Source: Methanobrevibacter sp.
Lineage (GTDB): Archaea > Methanobacteriota > Methanobacteria > Methanobacteriales > Methanobacteriaceae
Assembly (NCBI GenBank): GCA_017646885.1
Contig: JAGCLR010000236.1
Location: 1-40,904, forward strand
Reading direction: 5' to 3'
Length of the DNA stretch: 40,904 bases
Every line of letters begins with the position of its first letter. Positions within the stretch are counted from its first letter, which is position 1. The notes below the pieces were generated by a model. It ran no database searches, was not told where the DNA came from, and was given only the letters and a program-made list of their open reading frames with translations. The translations under genes were made by a program, and so were the position numbers. Below are positions 26,646-33,208 of this stretch, piece by piece.

Positions 26646-26933
26646 TTATTGCTCATAGATGAGGTTGCCCATCTGAATATAATTTTTTCCAGTATTAGAT
26701 TGTATTATATTTCCTAGCTGACTATAGGATTCTCCCATTCCAGAATAGGTATTGTTTCCTTGATTTGTATAAAGAACTCCAGAATTACCATTGTAATAAC
26801 TGCCATCATTATTGTTGTAAATATAGCCAGAAGTATTGCCGTTATTGTCAATAACAGTATAGTTGTTATAATCCCCAAAAGCAAAAACAGGAGATATAGA
26901 ACATATTAGACTTATAACTAAAAACTTCTTCAT
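26646..26933 (-). CDS. Secreted Asn/Tyr/Gly-rich protein, probable lysogenic-conversion gene
   Basis: 95 residues. A clear signal peptide (KK, hydrophobic core, cut near SPVFA-F, residues 1-18) is followed by a mature part of Asn, Gly, Tyr, Ser and Thr with imperfect repeats (YNNNDGSYYNGNSGVLYTN; YSQLGNIIQSNTG; YIQMGNLIYEQ) and no Cys after the signal. It lies downstream of the repressor on the same strand and has its own strong terminator, so it is likely to be made in the lysogen. It may decorate or alter the host surface. Function is inferred from context only. Confidence 0.65.
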   Translation of the reverse strand: MKKFLVISLICSISPVFAFGDYNNYTVIDNNGNTSGYIYNNNDGSYYNGNSGVLYTNQGNNTYSGMGESYSQLGNIIQSNTGKNYIQMGNLIYEQ

Positions 26934-27072
26934 ACCTTCATTATTAACTATAACTCAATTTTCTTCAAGCCCTTTTGTAAATAAACTTCATGAAGTAATG
27001 TAAAATAAATAGCCAGTTTACCTATAATTTTTTACTTATCACAAGTTTTTTATATTGTGAAAGGAGTTTAAG

Positions 27073-27177
27073 ATGCAATATAAATTTCTTACAAAAATTC
27101 TGTATTCATTGATATATAGATACGGAGAAGAAAAAGGTTGTGCTTTGTTCGATAGAATTATAAAAAATCTTATTTAA
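27073..27177 (+). CDS. 34-residue small protein beside the repressor
   Basis: ATG with an ideal AAAGGAG site 6 nt upstream. The product is basic and amphipathic (QYKFLTKILYSLIYRYGEEK, then GCALFDRIIKNLI). It runs opposite to the repressor and its stop overlaps the repressor's last codons by 8 nt. A TCACAA/TTGTGA inverted repeat (27039-27060), similar to the repressor operator half-sites, lies just upstream, so it may be repressed in the lysogen. Role unknown; an antirepressor-like micropeptide is one possibility. Confidence 0.55.
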   Translation: MQYKFLTKILYSLIYRYGEEKGCALFDRIIKNLI

Positions 27178-27463
27178 TCAATCCATTTTTTTTCAAGATT
27201 TCTTCCACTTTTTGTGTAAGATATTCTTCTGATTTTTCAAATTCTGGAATAACAAACATATCGCCATCATCGGCAATCAACCAATTAAGATTAACATTGC
27301 ATACTGTGAACAAATTAAAAAGCAGCTCAAATGGTGGTTTTCTCTCATCATATTCATAACTAGAATATGATCTAGAATTAACTCCTAATTTTTCTGCAAA
27401 TTCAGCTATGCTTAACTTATAATGCGTTCTAATAGCTTTTAATTTTTGCCCCAATGTAATCAT
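27170..27463 (-). CDS. XRE-family repressor (short CI-like)
   Basis: 97 residues from ATG at 27461-27463, which has AAAGGAG 7 nt upstream; a longer in-frame start lacks such a site. Residues 3-62 form the lambda-repressor-type HTH (LGQKLKAIRTHYKLSIAEFA, GVNSRSYSSYE), then the family's VNLNWLIADDGDMF, then a short helical tail. There is no autocleavage (S24) domain, so induction by RecA-driven cleavage is unlikely. It is divergent from the early operon and probably binds the two operators at 27501-27533. Confidence 0.85.
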   Translation of the reverse strand: MITLGQKLKAIRTHYKLSIAEFAEKLGVNSRSYSSYEYDERKPPFELLFNLFTVCNVNLNWLIADDGDMFVIPEFEKSEEYLTQKVEEILKKNGLIK

Positions 27464-27500
27464 TCTTCTACTCCTTTTGTATGAAGTTTTGTAAAGATTC

Positions 27501-27539
27501 CACATATTGTGTTTACATTTTCCACGATATGTGTATAAT
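27501..27539 (+). promoter_or_regulatory. Early promoter with two repressor operators
   Basis: -35 TTTACA (27512-27517), 16-nt spacer, -10 TATAAT (27534-27539). Two palindromes, CACATATTGTG (27501-27511) and CACGATATGTG (27523-27533), are 22 bp apart centre to centre, two helical turns on the same face. One precedes the -35 and the other fills the spacer up to the -10, the expected design for a repressed early promoter. Confidence 0.8.
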
Positions 27540-27541
27540 AG

Positions 27542-27625
27542 TTTTATGTTAGTTTAATTATTTATTTAACTAACTAATAACATAAAAACACGAAAACGGC
27601 AAAAATTGTCCGTTTACTTCGTGTT
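27542..27625 (+). promoter_or_regulatory. Two stem-loops in the early mRNA leader
   Basis: TTTTATGTTA/TAACATAAAA (27542-27551 with 27578-27587), then AACACGAA/TTCGTGTT (27587-27594 with 27618-27625) with further ACGG/CCGT pairing inside. The second is a strong hairpin followed by ATTTTCTG, a weak T-tract. Together they could be an attenuator, an antitermination site or an mRNA stabiliser. Confidence 0.55.
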
Positions 27626-27661
27626 ATTTTCTGTACTCAAAAATATAGGAGAAATTAGAGA

Positions 27662-27820
27662 ATGGCAAAAGAGCGAACTATATTAAAGTCCGTAGGTTTC
27701 CCAGAATCACTTTTAGATGGTGCAGAGGAACTGCAAGAACTTGAAGGTGGCAGCTTTGCAGAACATGTGCGAATTGCGTTAAGAGAATACCTTATCAAGA
27801 AAAAAGTAATCAAAGAATAA
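27662..27820 (+). CDS. Ribbon-helix-helix (Arc/CopG-like) early regulator
   Basis: 52 residues, first gene of the early operon. A short basic strand (KERTILKSVGFPESLL) is followed by two helices (DGAEELQELEGGSFAEHVRIALREYLIKK), the ribbon-helix-helix pattern with the usual 'GSFAEHVRIALREYL' second helix. It probably acts as a Cro/Arc-like dimeric repressor. An ATG with GGAGAAATTAGAGA upstream defines the start, about 120 nt after the promoter. Confidence 0.75.
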   Translation: MAKERTILKSVGFPESLLDGAEELQELEGGSFAEHVRIALREYLIKKKVIKE

Positions 27821-27836
27821 GTAAGGAGAAAAAGAG

Positions 27837-28112
27837 ATGGCATTAAATTTTTTACAAAGACTTATTTTCCCAGTAATTAAAACTCCTGCAGAAAAGATGG
27901 ATTTCATCCACGCAAAAACTTTTAATTACTATTTACAAGAGTTTAAAAAACAAGAAGATTCAAAAAGAAGTAGAGAGAATATCACAATTCCTTATTTCAT
28001 TGTTGAAGAGAATTTAAGAAAACTAGCTTTCCAAAAAGCTAACAATGATTTAGCAGATGTTATTGAACAATGCAGAATTGATGAGTGTTACAAAAAAGCA
28101 TTAAAAGCATAA
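27837..28112 (+). CDS. Early helical protein, hypothetical
   Basis: 91 residues, start after AAGGAG. A short hydrophobic N-terminus (ALNFLQRLIFPVI) is followed by charged helices (TFNYYLQEFKKQEDSKRSRENI; AFQKANNDLADVIEQCRI). No motif recognised. It lies between the RHH regulator and the replication protein, so a role in early control or replication is possible. Confidence 0.6.
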   Translation: MALNFLQRLIFPVIKTPAEKMDFIHAKTFNYYLQEFKKQEDSKRSRENITIPYFIVEENLRKLAFQKANNDLADVIEQCRIDECYKKALKA

Positions 28113-28122
28113 GGAATTAAAA

Positions 28123-29034
28123 GTGGTAAAAGTTTCAGAAATAACAGAACCATATTTTTCACATGATATTTCTACTCGCTGTGATGAGAAGATTTTAAAA
28201 ATGTTTTTTGGATTCAGAAGAGCTGCAAAAGAAATGAGCAGAGAAGAGTTAGAATCTTTTGTTCCTATGGCTGCTTATGGTGTTTTCTGGTCGATAGTTG
28301 AATATATGCACAGAAACATTCTTGAAACAAAGGATACAGATGTACTTGCTGATGATTTAAGAATCTCTGAAAAATTTATAAAAATGATTCTTGATGAATA
28401 CGGACTATTCCGACAAGAAGATAACAAATACATTTCAGATAGAATCTTACGCAACATAAACAAGCAAGAAGAAAAATCAAACTCAAGAGCAAAAGCTGCT
28501 AAAGCAAAATGGATTCTATCAAGTTTAAAAAGCTACTGTAAAGAAATTCTTAAAATAGATTTAATTCTTGAAGATTCTGAAAAATCAAAATTCCTAAAAT
28601 ATTCAGAACGCATAGAAAACTTTAAAGAACTGCTACCAGATATTTTATACACAGTTAAGCATTTAAAATTTGATAACAATCCAGATTTTAACCCTTCAAT
28701 AAATTGGTTACTTACAGATAACCATTTAACAAAACTTTTAAATGGAGAATATGGAAAATTAAAAAGTTGGTCTAATCATCTTGCAGCACTAAAAAAAATA
28801 GAAGCTGAAAAGCAAGCAGAAGAACAACAAGAAGAAACTGTTGAGAGCTATATTCATATTCAATCAAAAGTAGTTGCGTTAGATATTTTATCTTCTAAAT
28901 GCAATTTCTTCCAAAGAAAAATTATTGGCTTGGGAGATCCTAGACTTTCAGAGCTAAAGAACAGATTTGATATTACAGATGAAGAATTAAAAAATGCAAT
29001 CAATGAAAAGAACAAAGGAGAAATAAATGTCTAA
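28123..29034 (+). CDS. Replication-initiator-like protein with Lin1244/Lin1753-type N-terminal domain
   Basis: 303 residues, GTG start with AAGGA 7 nt upstream. Residues 10-125 show the Lin1244/Lin1753-type pattern: PYFSHDISTRCDEKI, AAYGVFWSIVEYMHRN, DTDVLADDLRISEKFIKMIL, DEYGLFRQEDNKYISD, then the basic SRAKAAKAKW. This domain is common in phage DnaD-like replisome organisers. The C-terminal half is helical and charged. It likely recruits the host helicase at the phage origin. The gene overlaps the methyltransferase start by 8 nt. Confidence 0.75.
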   Translation: MVKVSEITEPYFSHDISTRCDEKILKMFFGFRRAAKEMSREELESFVPMAAYGVFWSIVEYMHRNILETKDTDVLADDLRISEKFIKMILDEYGLFRQEDNKYISDRILRNINKQEEKSNSRAKAAKAKWILSSLKSYCKEILKIDLILEDSEKSKFLKYSERIENFKELLPDILYTVKHLKFDNNPDFNPSINWLLTDNHLTKLLNGEYGKLKSWSNHLAALKKIEAEKQAEEQQEETVESYIHIQSKVVALDILSSKCNFFQRKIIGLGDPRLSELKNRFDITDEELKNAINEKNKGEINV

Positions 29035-29533
29035 ATATAGCTTTACTGCACAAAGAGATGATTATTTAACTCCTACTGATATTTATCTTTCTGTATTAAA
29101 AAAACATAACAGAGAATACTTTATTTGTGATGTATGTTGCTCAACAGATAATATTCCTGCACTTTACAGATATACAAAAAATGGACTTTATCATTATAGT
29201 GTGGGAAAAGTCAATGATTGTAATGGCTTAACTGGCTCTTGGTTTCATTTTAATTGGTGTAATCCACCATTTCCACTCTGCAGAGAATTTGTTAAGAAGG
29301 CAGCAGATGAGCAGAAACAAGGTAAAACAACTGTAATGCTTATTCCTGCTAGAACAGAAACTGTTTACTGGGCTGATTATATTTTAGAAAACGGCAGAGC
29401 AACAAGAAAAAATGTAGATGTAGAATTTTTGAAAAAAGGTGTTTGCTTTATAAATCCAGATACAAGAGAAAAAATGCCTGTATTTAAAAACAGTTTAGCA
29501 CTTGTAACTTTTAAAGGAGATTCTAATGGCTAG
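29027..29533 (+). CDS. Dam-like DNA N-6-adenine methyltransferase
   Basis: 168 residues. It has the phage Dam family layout: an N-terminal 'DDYLTPTDIY' element, DVCCS (SAM-binding loop, residues 35-39), a CNPPF catalytic motif (Asn79-Pro-Pro-Phe82), then VMLIPARTETVYW. It transfers a methyl group to adenine, which can hide phage DNA from host restriction enzymes or mark it for replication. The motif set is complete. The target site cannot be told from the sequence. Confidence 0.85.
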   Translation: MSKYSFTAQRDDYLTPTDIYLSVLKKHNREYFICDVCCSTDNIPALYRYTKNGLYHYSVGKVNDCNGLTGSWFHFNWCNPPFPLCREFVKKAADEQKQGKTTVMLIPARTETVYWADYILENGRATRKNVDVEFLKKGVCFINPDTREKMPVFKNSLALVTFKGDSNG

Positions 29534-29831
29534 AAAAAAAAGATTTACTAAACAGCCTTCAAAATTTTTAGAAGATGCAATTGAAACAACTACAAAAGTT
29601 GTATCAATTGAGGAATATAACAAGTTTATTAATAACAGATACAAGAGTGTTTTTTATTGTGAATCTCAAAAATCTGATAAACCTATTATGTGCGTATATT
29701 GGGATAGAACAACTCTTGAAATCGGAGATACTGTAAGAGTTATAGGAAGATTCAATAATAATGTTTTCCTAGCTTGGCAAGTACAAATCTTAAAAAAAGC
29801 AGAACAAGAAACGGAGATACAAAATGGATAA
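29526..29831 (+). CDS. Early protein with OB-fold-like C-terminus, hypothetical
   Basis: 101 residues. A basic N-terminus (ARKKRFTKQPSKF) is followed by a beta-rich half with TTLEIGDTVRVIGRFNNN and VFLAWQVQIL, the strand-turn pattern of an OB-fold. It could bind single-stranded nucleic acid beside the replication protein and methyltransferase. It overlaps both neighbours by 8 nt. The fold call is only by pattern. Confidence 0.5.
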   Translation: MARKKRFTKQPSKFLEDAIETTTKVVSIEEYNKFINNRYKSVFYCESQKSDKPIMCVYWDRTTLEIGDTVRVIGRFNNNVFLAWQVQILKKAEQETEIQNG

Positions 29832-29952
29832 TAAAACTTTAAATAACATTCTAGCTTCATTAGAGCTATTGAGCTTATCGGAGTTATCTTATCTATTTGA
29901 ATATTTGGTAGAAGAACTTAATAAAAGGAAGGAGAAAGAAGGGCAATGTTAG
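29824..29952 (+). CDS. 42-residue small protein, hypothetical
   Basis: ATG in an 8-nt overlap with the previous stop, so translation is probably coupled. It is Leu-rich and amphipathic (LNNILASLELLSLSELSYLF, then EYLVEELNKRKEKEGQC) and may be a leucine-zipper-like partner. No family seen. Confidence 0.5.
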   Translation: MDNKTLNNILASLELLSLSELSYLFEYLVEELNKRKEKEGQC

Positions 29953-30071
29953 CAATAGGAATACTGTTAGGAGTTTTAATTGTGTTAGCTTTAGTAGTTA
30001 TATTTTTTAACTCTTGGCAAGATGATTATGAATGGGATGAAGCATATCCATCAGAATATGACGAGTATTAA
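29946..30071 (+). CDS. 41-residue membrane microprotein, acidic tail
   Basis: ATG overlapping the previous gene by 7 nt. One transmembrane helix (AIGILLGVLIVLALVVIFF, residues 3-21) precedes an acidic cytoplasmic tail rich in Asp, Glu, Tyr and Trp. An inner-membrane early protein of this type may act in superinfection exclusion or host interference. Confidence 0.6.
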   Translation: MLAIGILLGVLIVLALVVIFFNSWQDDYEWDEAYPSEYDEY

Positions 30072-30080
30072 GGAGTTGTT

Positions 30081-30323
30081 TTGGAAGTTGAGGTTTTTCA
30101 AACATACCGACAATTTTTTAAAAAATATCCTAGCAAACTGTACAGATGTTGCTGCTGTGGATATATGAACCCAGACAGATTCACTTGTCAAAGGTGTGGA
30201 TTCAGAGCAGATGGATTATTCAAAACAATGGATATGGGCTACAAGTACAGGATAGAAACACTAAACAAAGAAGAAGAAATATTTAAACCAATAGAACTGG
30301 AGAAAAAATATGGCAATGAATAA
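30081..30323 (+). CDS. Zinc-ribbon protein
   Basis: 80 residues from a TTG start with AAGGAG 5 nt upstream. Two Cys pairs (YRCCCCGYMN and TCQRCGF, residues about 23-41) form a zinc ribbon; the rest is Glu/Lys-rich. Such small ribbons bind nucleic acid or proteins. It overlaps the next gene by 14 nt. Confidence 0.6.
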   Translation: MEVEVFQTYRQFFKKYPSKLYRCCCCGYMNPDRFTCQRCGFRADGLFKTMDMGYKYRIETLNKEEEIFKPIELEKKYGNE

Positions 30324-30957
30324 ATCAGATATTATAAACCAAATAAATAAACTAAAAGGAGAATTACCTTTAGTTTTAAAAGTTGCAGAAATTGCACAAC
30401 ATGAAGGTTTGAAAATTGCAATTGATGAACTTACTGAAAGTTGCTGCAGTTATATCAAATCAAAATGTTATAAAGAATCTAAAGAATCTATTAGATCTTT
30501 AGAAATAGTAAACCATTTTAAGAAATATCTTGAAGGGCAAGAACAACGAGCAAAGAGAATTGAAGCAAGAATTGCAGAATTAAATATTGAATTAACAAGA
30601 TGTCAATTAAATTTCTTTGAAGATAGCAAACCTCAAAAAATAAATACTGGCTATTCTTTTGAAGATAGAGAACTCTTTACAGGAGATGTTTTTGAAACAT
30701 CAAAAAGAGAATACTTAATGATTATTGAATCTAATGAACATCCTACAAACTATGCAATTATGGGAACAGCTTTTGTTGAAGAGATGTTAGTTCAATATCC
30801 AAAAAATAGAGAAATGCTAAAAGATACTGCTTATCTTGGCAATATCTTTGAGGATGATAATTTAGCAGAATTTGTTGAAAAACTTGATGAAAGAACAGAA
30901 GAACTTAAAGAAGATTCTGCTGATGAAGAAGATGATAAAGAACCTCCTCAATCTTAA
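30310..30957 (+). CDS. Early helical protein, hypothetical
   Basis: 215 residues, GGAG 7 nt before the ATG. The N-terminal half is coiled-coil-like (SDIINQINKLKGELP, GQEQRAKRIEARIAELNIEL), the middle is mixed (YAIMGTAFVEEMLVQYP) and the tail is very acidic. It is the last gene before an intrinsic terminator, so it ends the first early transcript unit. No family recognised. Confidence 0.55.
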   Translation: MAMNKSDIINQINKLKGELPLVLKVAEIAQHEGLKIAIDELTESCCSYIKSKCYKESKESIRSLEIVNHFKKYLEGQEQRAKRIEARIAELNIELTRCQLNFFEDSKPQKINTGYSFEDRELFTGDVFETSKREYLMIIESNEHPTNYAIMGTAFVEEMLVQYPKNREMLKDTAYLGNIFEDDNLAEFVEKLDERTEELKEDSADEEDDKEPPQS

Positions 30958-30960
30958 CAA

Positions 30961-30987
30961 GGGAGAGTGATACACTCCCTTTTCTTT
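30961..30987 (+). terminator. Intrinsic terminator within the early operon
   Basis: GGGAGaGT/ACaCTCCC stem (30961-30979) with a short loop, followed by TTTTCTTT. It lies 3 nt after the preceding stop and 4 nt before the hammerhead ribozyme. Confidence 0.75.
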
Positions 30988-30990
30988 AAA

Positions 30991-31057
30991 AGTCCGAAAC
31001 TAACTGCAAGCCATCTCTGCAGTTAGTCTATAGATAAAATCTATACTGATGAGGACT
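30991..31057 (+). ncRNA. Type II hammerhead ribozyme
   Basis: All invariant core residues are present in type II order. Stem II 5' strand is AGTCC (30991-30995), then GAAA (30996-30999). Stem III is ACTAACTGCA/TGCAGTTAGT (30999-31008 with 31018-31027, 10 bp), followed by the cleavage nucleotide C at 31028. Stem I is TATAGAT/ATCTATA (31029-31035 with 31039-31045, AAA loop), then CTGATGA (31046-31052). Stem II 3' strand is GGACT (31053-31057), giving the required G10.1-C11.1 pair. Self-cleavage is expected after 31028. It lies between an intrinsic terminator and a small Cys-rich gene, in the sense direction of the early operon, and would leave a 5'-OH end upstream of the second early unit. Type II hammerheads are known from bacterial and phage genomes; what this one regulates is unknown. 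Confidence 0.92.
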
Positions 31058-31076
31058 AAAACAAGAAAGGTAAAAA

Positions 31077-31256
31077 ATGACTTGTGAATTTGCAAAAAAA
31101 ATAGATGGAAAAATCAGATGCCTATGTAACAACTTGGCTCATGGCTTAATTAACGGCAAGCCTGTAAATGTTGCAAGTTCACTCTGTGAAGAAAACCCCA
31201 ATTGTTATTACAAACTCTGGAAGAGAAGCGAAAGGAAAGGAGAAAGAAATGAATAA
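31077..31256 (+). CDS. Small Cys-rich protein, hypothetical
   Basis: 59 residues, AAAGG upstream of the ATG and only 19 nt after the hammerhead. Five Cys (positions 3, 15, 17, 37, 43: TCEFA, RCLC, SLCEENPNC) could bind a metal. The basic C-terminus (LWKRSERKGERNE) overlaps the next gene by 8 nt. Function unknown. Confidence 0.6.
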   Translation: MTCEFAKKIDGKIRCLCNNLAHGLINGKPVNVASSLCEENPNCYYKLWKRSERKGERNE

Positions 31257-31467
31257 AGCATATTGTGATATTCAAGAACAATGCAAAATTCTTCAAGAAG
31301 AAAAAGAACATCACGAAAGCACACAGATTAAGAACAATTTGCTGAAAGGTGCAATTAAAGAAATCAGAAAAACCCTTGTAGAAATCAAACCAGATTCAGT
31401 AAAGGTTTTTGATATAGAAGAAATAATAAATAATTTAACAGAATTACCAATGGATTTAGGAGTATAA
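31249..31467 (+). CDS. Coiled-coil small protein, hypothetical
   Basis: 72 residues from the ATG with AAAGGAG 7 nt upstream. Helical, with LKGAIKEIRKTLVEIKPD, a 'K..I.EI...L' element that recurs in two later early proteins (34338-34778 and 34768-35112), so these may be paralogues. No enzyme motif. Confidence 0.55.
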   Translation: MNKAYCDIQEQCKILQEEKEHHESTQIKNNLLKGAIKEIRKTLVEIKPDSVKVFDIEEIINNLTELPMDLGV

Positions 31468-31472
31468 AAACA

Positions 31473-31925
31473 ATGGATATAAAAATAGTTTGTGAAGATT
31501 CAAGATATATGCCTAAATATGCAAATGAAACAGATGCATGTATGGATATGAAAGTAAAGATAGAAGATGAAGAAGGAGTAAAAAAATCATTCCTACTTCC
31601 TAATCATACAAAAGTATATGGCTCTGGAATCAAAGTATCTATTCCAGAAGATTATGTAATGCTAGTTTTCCCTCGCAGTTCTACTGGTATCAAATTAAAT
31701 TGTATGCTAACAAATACAACTGGTGTAATTGATTCTGGTTATAGAGATGAAGTAAAACTTGCTATAACCAACTTTGGAGAAGAAATTATTGAATTAACTG
31801 ATGGGCAAAGAATTGCACAGTTTATGATAATTCCTCGACCAAAACTAAACCTAATCCCTGTAGCTGATGATGAAGATTTCAGAAACGGAGATAGAGGTGG
31901 TGGTATCGGTAGTACTGGCAAATAA
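31473..31925 (+). CDS. dut: dUTP diphosphatase
   Basis: 150 residues. The five dUTPase motifs are in order: ETDACMDMK (motif 1), PRSSTG (motif 2), TGVIDSGYRDEV (motif 3), DGQRIAQFM (motif 4) and RGGGIGSTG (motif 5, P-loop-like tail). It is a homotrimeric enzyme that hydrolyses dUTP to dUMP and keeps uracil out of DNA. Phage dUTPases can also act as regulators, but nothing here shows that. Confidence 0.93.
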   Translation: MDIKIVCEDSRYMPKYANETDACMDMKVKIEDEEGVKKSFLLPNHTKVYGSGIKVSIPEDYVMLVFPRSSTGIKLNCMLTNTTGVIDSGYRDEVKLAITNFGEEIIELTDGQRIAQFMIIPRPKLNLIPVADDEDFRNGDRGGGIGSTGK

Positions 31926-32039
31926 CTATTAACAGTTTAACTCCTGCTGAAAATAGTTGAGGTTGTTAAGGTCCAAAAGCGTTAGGTATTGTGTCTACAA
32001 AAAGTCTAGGGAGAGCCTACTCCCTAGCAGCCTTAACAA
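31924..32039 (+). ncRNA. Candidate structured RNA of unknown class
   Basis: Almost the whole gap after dut can fold. AACTATT (31924-31930) pairs with AATAGTT (31952-31958). A 9-bp outer stem TTGTTAAGG (31963-31971)/CCTTAACAA (32031-32039) encloses a 34-nt single-stranded segment and an 8-bp hairpin CTAGGGAG/CTCCCTAG (32006-32013 with 32020-32027). The AGCCTA loop can pair with TAGG at 31983-31986 as a pseudoknot. No T-run follows, so it is not a terminator. It ends 17 nt before the next start codon, as does the hammerhead upstream of its gene. I cannot match it to a known ribozyme or riboswitch. Confidence 0.6.
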
Positions 32040-32056
32040 AAAGAAAGGAAAAAGAA

Positions 32057-32269
32057 ATGTTTATGAAAAAAGTTTTTTATGTATGCAATGAACACAGAGG
32101 AAATCCTGTAGTAGCTCATGATACTTATGAAGATGCTGTAAAAGAAGCAAAGCGACTAGCTGAAAAAGAAAGATGTAATTTTAAAATCCTTATTCCAGTT
32201 GCTGTTGTTGTTCCAGAAGTAACAGTAAGAACAATAGAATTTAACTATGAAGAAAAGAAAGGAAATTAA
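32057..32269 (+). CDS. Small early protein, hypothetical
   Basis: 70 residues from the ATG after AAAGGA; an in-frame GTG within the RNA structure is less likely. KKVFYVCNEHRGNPVVAHDTYEDAVKEAKRLAEKE is a strand-helix pattern often seen in small phage proteins, followed by a Val-rich strand. Function unknown. Confidence 0.55.
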   Translation: MFMKKVFYVCNEHRGNPVVAHDTYEDAVKEAKRLAEKERCNFKILIPVAVVVPEVTVRTIEFNYEEKKGN

Positions 32270-32271
32270 AA

Positions 32272-32667
32272 ATGGAAAGACAAATTATAAATGTTCAATA
32301 CCCAACTTTAGATCAAACAGAATCTGTTGCAAATATCTGTATTGAAAAAACAGTTGTAGATACTAAAAAAGGAGTAACTATAGAAGAAGCCTTTTGCAAC
32401 AAAAACAATTCTTTATTTATTGTTCTAAACAATCTCTCTGCAGATTCTCTTTTGACAGTAAAAGCAGGAAATGCTTATCCAAATTCAATGCTAGGAGATA
32501 TTGTTATTGAATTACCTGCAGGAACTTCTGCTATTCAATTACAAGATTTATCAAGATTTGAAAAAGCAGATGGTTCAATTGATTTAGATTTTTCAGAAGA
32601 TTTTAGTGGCACTATTTTTGCAGTTGCAAAATGGGCAGGAATCAGAGAGCTTGTAGAGGAGAAATAA
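32272..32667 (+). CDS. Beta-sandwich-like protein, hypothetical
   Basis: 131 residues, nearly all beta-prone: SLLTVKAGNAYPNSMLGDIVIELPAGTSAIQLQDLSRFEKADGS then FSGTIFAVAKWAG. This pattern resembles phage decoration or Ig-like proteins rather than an early enzyme, which makes its place in the early operon odd. No Cys pair or signal peptide. Two nt separate it from its upstream neighbour. Confidence 0.5.
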   Translation: MERQIINVQYPTLDQTESVANICIEKTVVDTKKGVTIEEAFCNKNNSLFIVLNNLSADSLLTVKAGNAYPNSMLGDIVIELPAGTSAIQLQDLSRFEKADGSIDLDFSEDFSGTIFAVAKWAGIRELVEEK

Positions 32668-32668
32668 A

Positions 32669-33208
32669 ATGGGAAATATAATAATTGAGAATTATCCAGA
32701 ACAGAAACAATTTTTCTATGCAGAAACATATAATCACATGATGTCTGTATCTAAAAAAATGGCTGTTATTATTAACAAACTAATCAAGACATCAACTCGA
32801 CATGATGCTTCAAAAGTAGAATCAAAAATAGAATCTGATTTGTTTATAGCAATGACACCAAAATTAAAGAGTTCTACCTATGGTAGTGAAGAATATAAGA
32901 AATTTTTAGAAGAATTAAAACCTGCTCTTGATAACCATTATAAAGAAAATAGACATCATCCAGAGCATTTTGAAAATGGTATTAAAGGAATGACTTTAGT
33001 GGATCTAATTGAAATGCTCTGTGATTGGTGTGCAGCAGTTGAAAGACATTCTGATGGAAATATATTGAAAAGTATTGAGATAAACCAAAAAAGATTTGGA
33101 TATTCTGATGAGCTAAAACAAATTTTAATCAATACATTAGAACAAGAATTACCAGAATGTTTACCTATTTCTTGCAGGGAGAACAACAATGACACATGCA
33201 GAAGTTAA
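32669..33208 (+). CDS. DUF5662-family protein (predicted metal-binding, HD-like)
   Basis: 179 residues. The motif series STRHDASKVES, YGSEEYKKFLEEL, HYKENRHHPEHFENG and LVDLIEMLCDWCAAVERH fits the DUF5662 family of phage and bacterial proteins; the His/Asp array suggests a metal centre. The enzyme activity is not established. It follows the beta-rich gene by 1 nt and overlaps the next by 20 nt. Confidence 0.75.
   Translation: MGNIIIENYPEQKQFFYAETYNHMMSVSKKMAVIINKLIKTSTRHDASKVESKIESDLFIAMTPKLKSSTYGSEEYKKFLEELKPALDNHYKENRHHPEHFENGIKGMTLVDLIEMLCDWCAAVERHSDGNILKSIEINQKRFGYSDELKQILINTLEQELPECLPISCRENNNDTCRS

Noticed and set aside
26374..26658. A 94-codon plus-strand open frame across the AT-rich gap and TGCA block
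   Set aside because: It begins with TTG without a proper ribosome site, its product is Phe/Ile/Tyr then Cys/Ala/His repeats dictated by the TGCA repeat, and it overlaps the terminator of the opposite gene.
33099..33125. CTGATGAG followed by CTAAAAC, resembling a hammerhead core
   Set aside because: No GAAA element, stem III or cleavage triplet around it; it is coding sequence of the DUF5662 gene.
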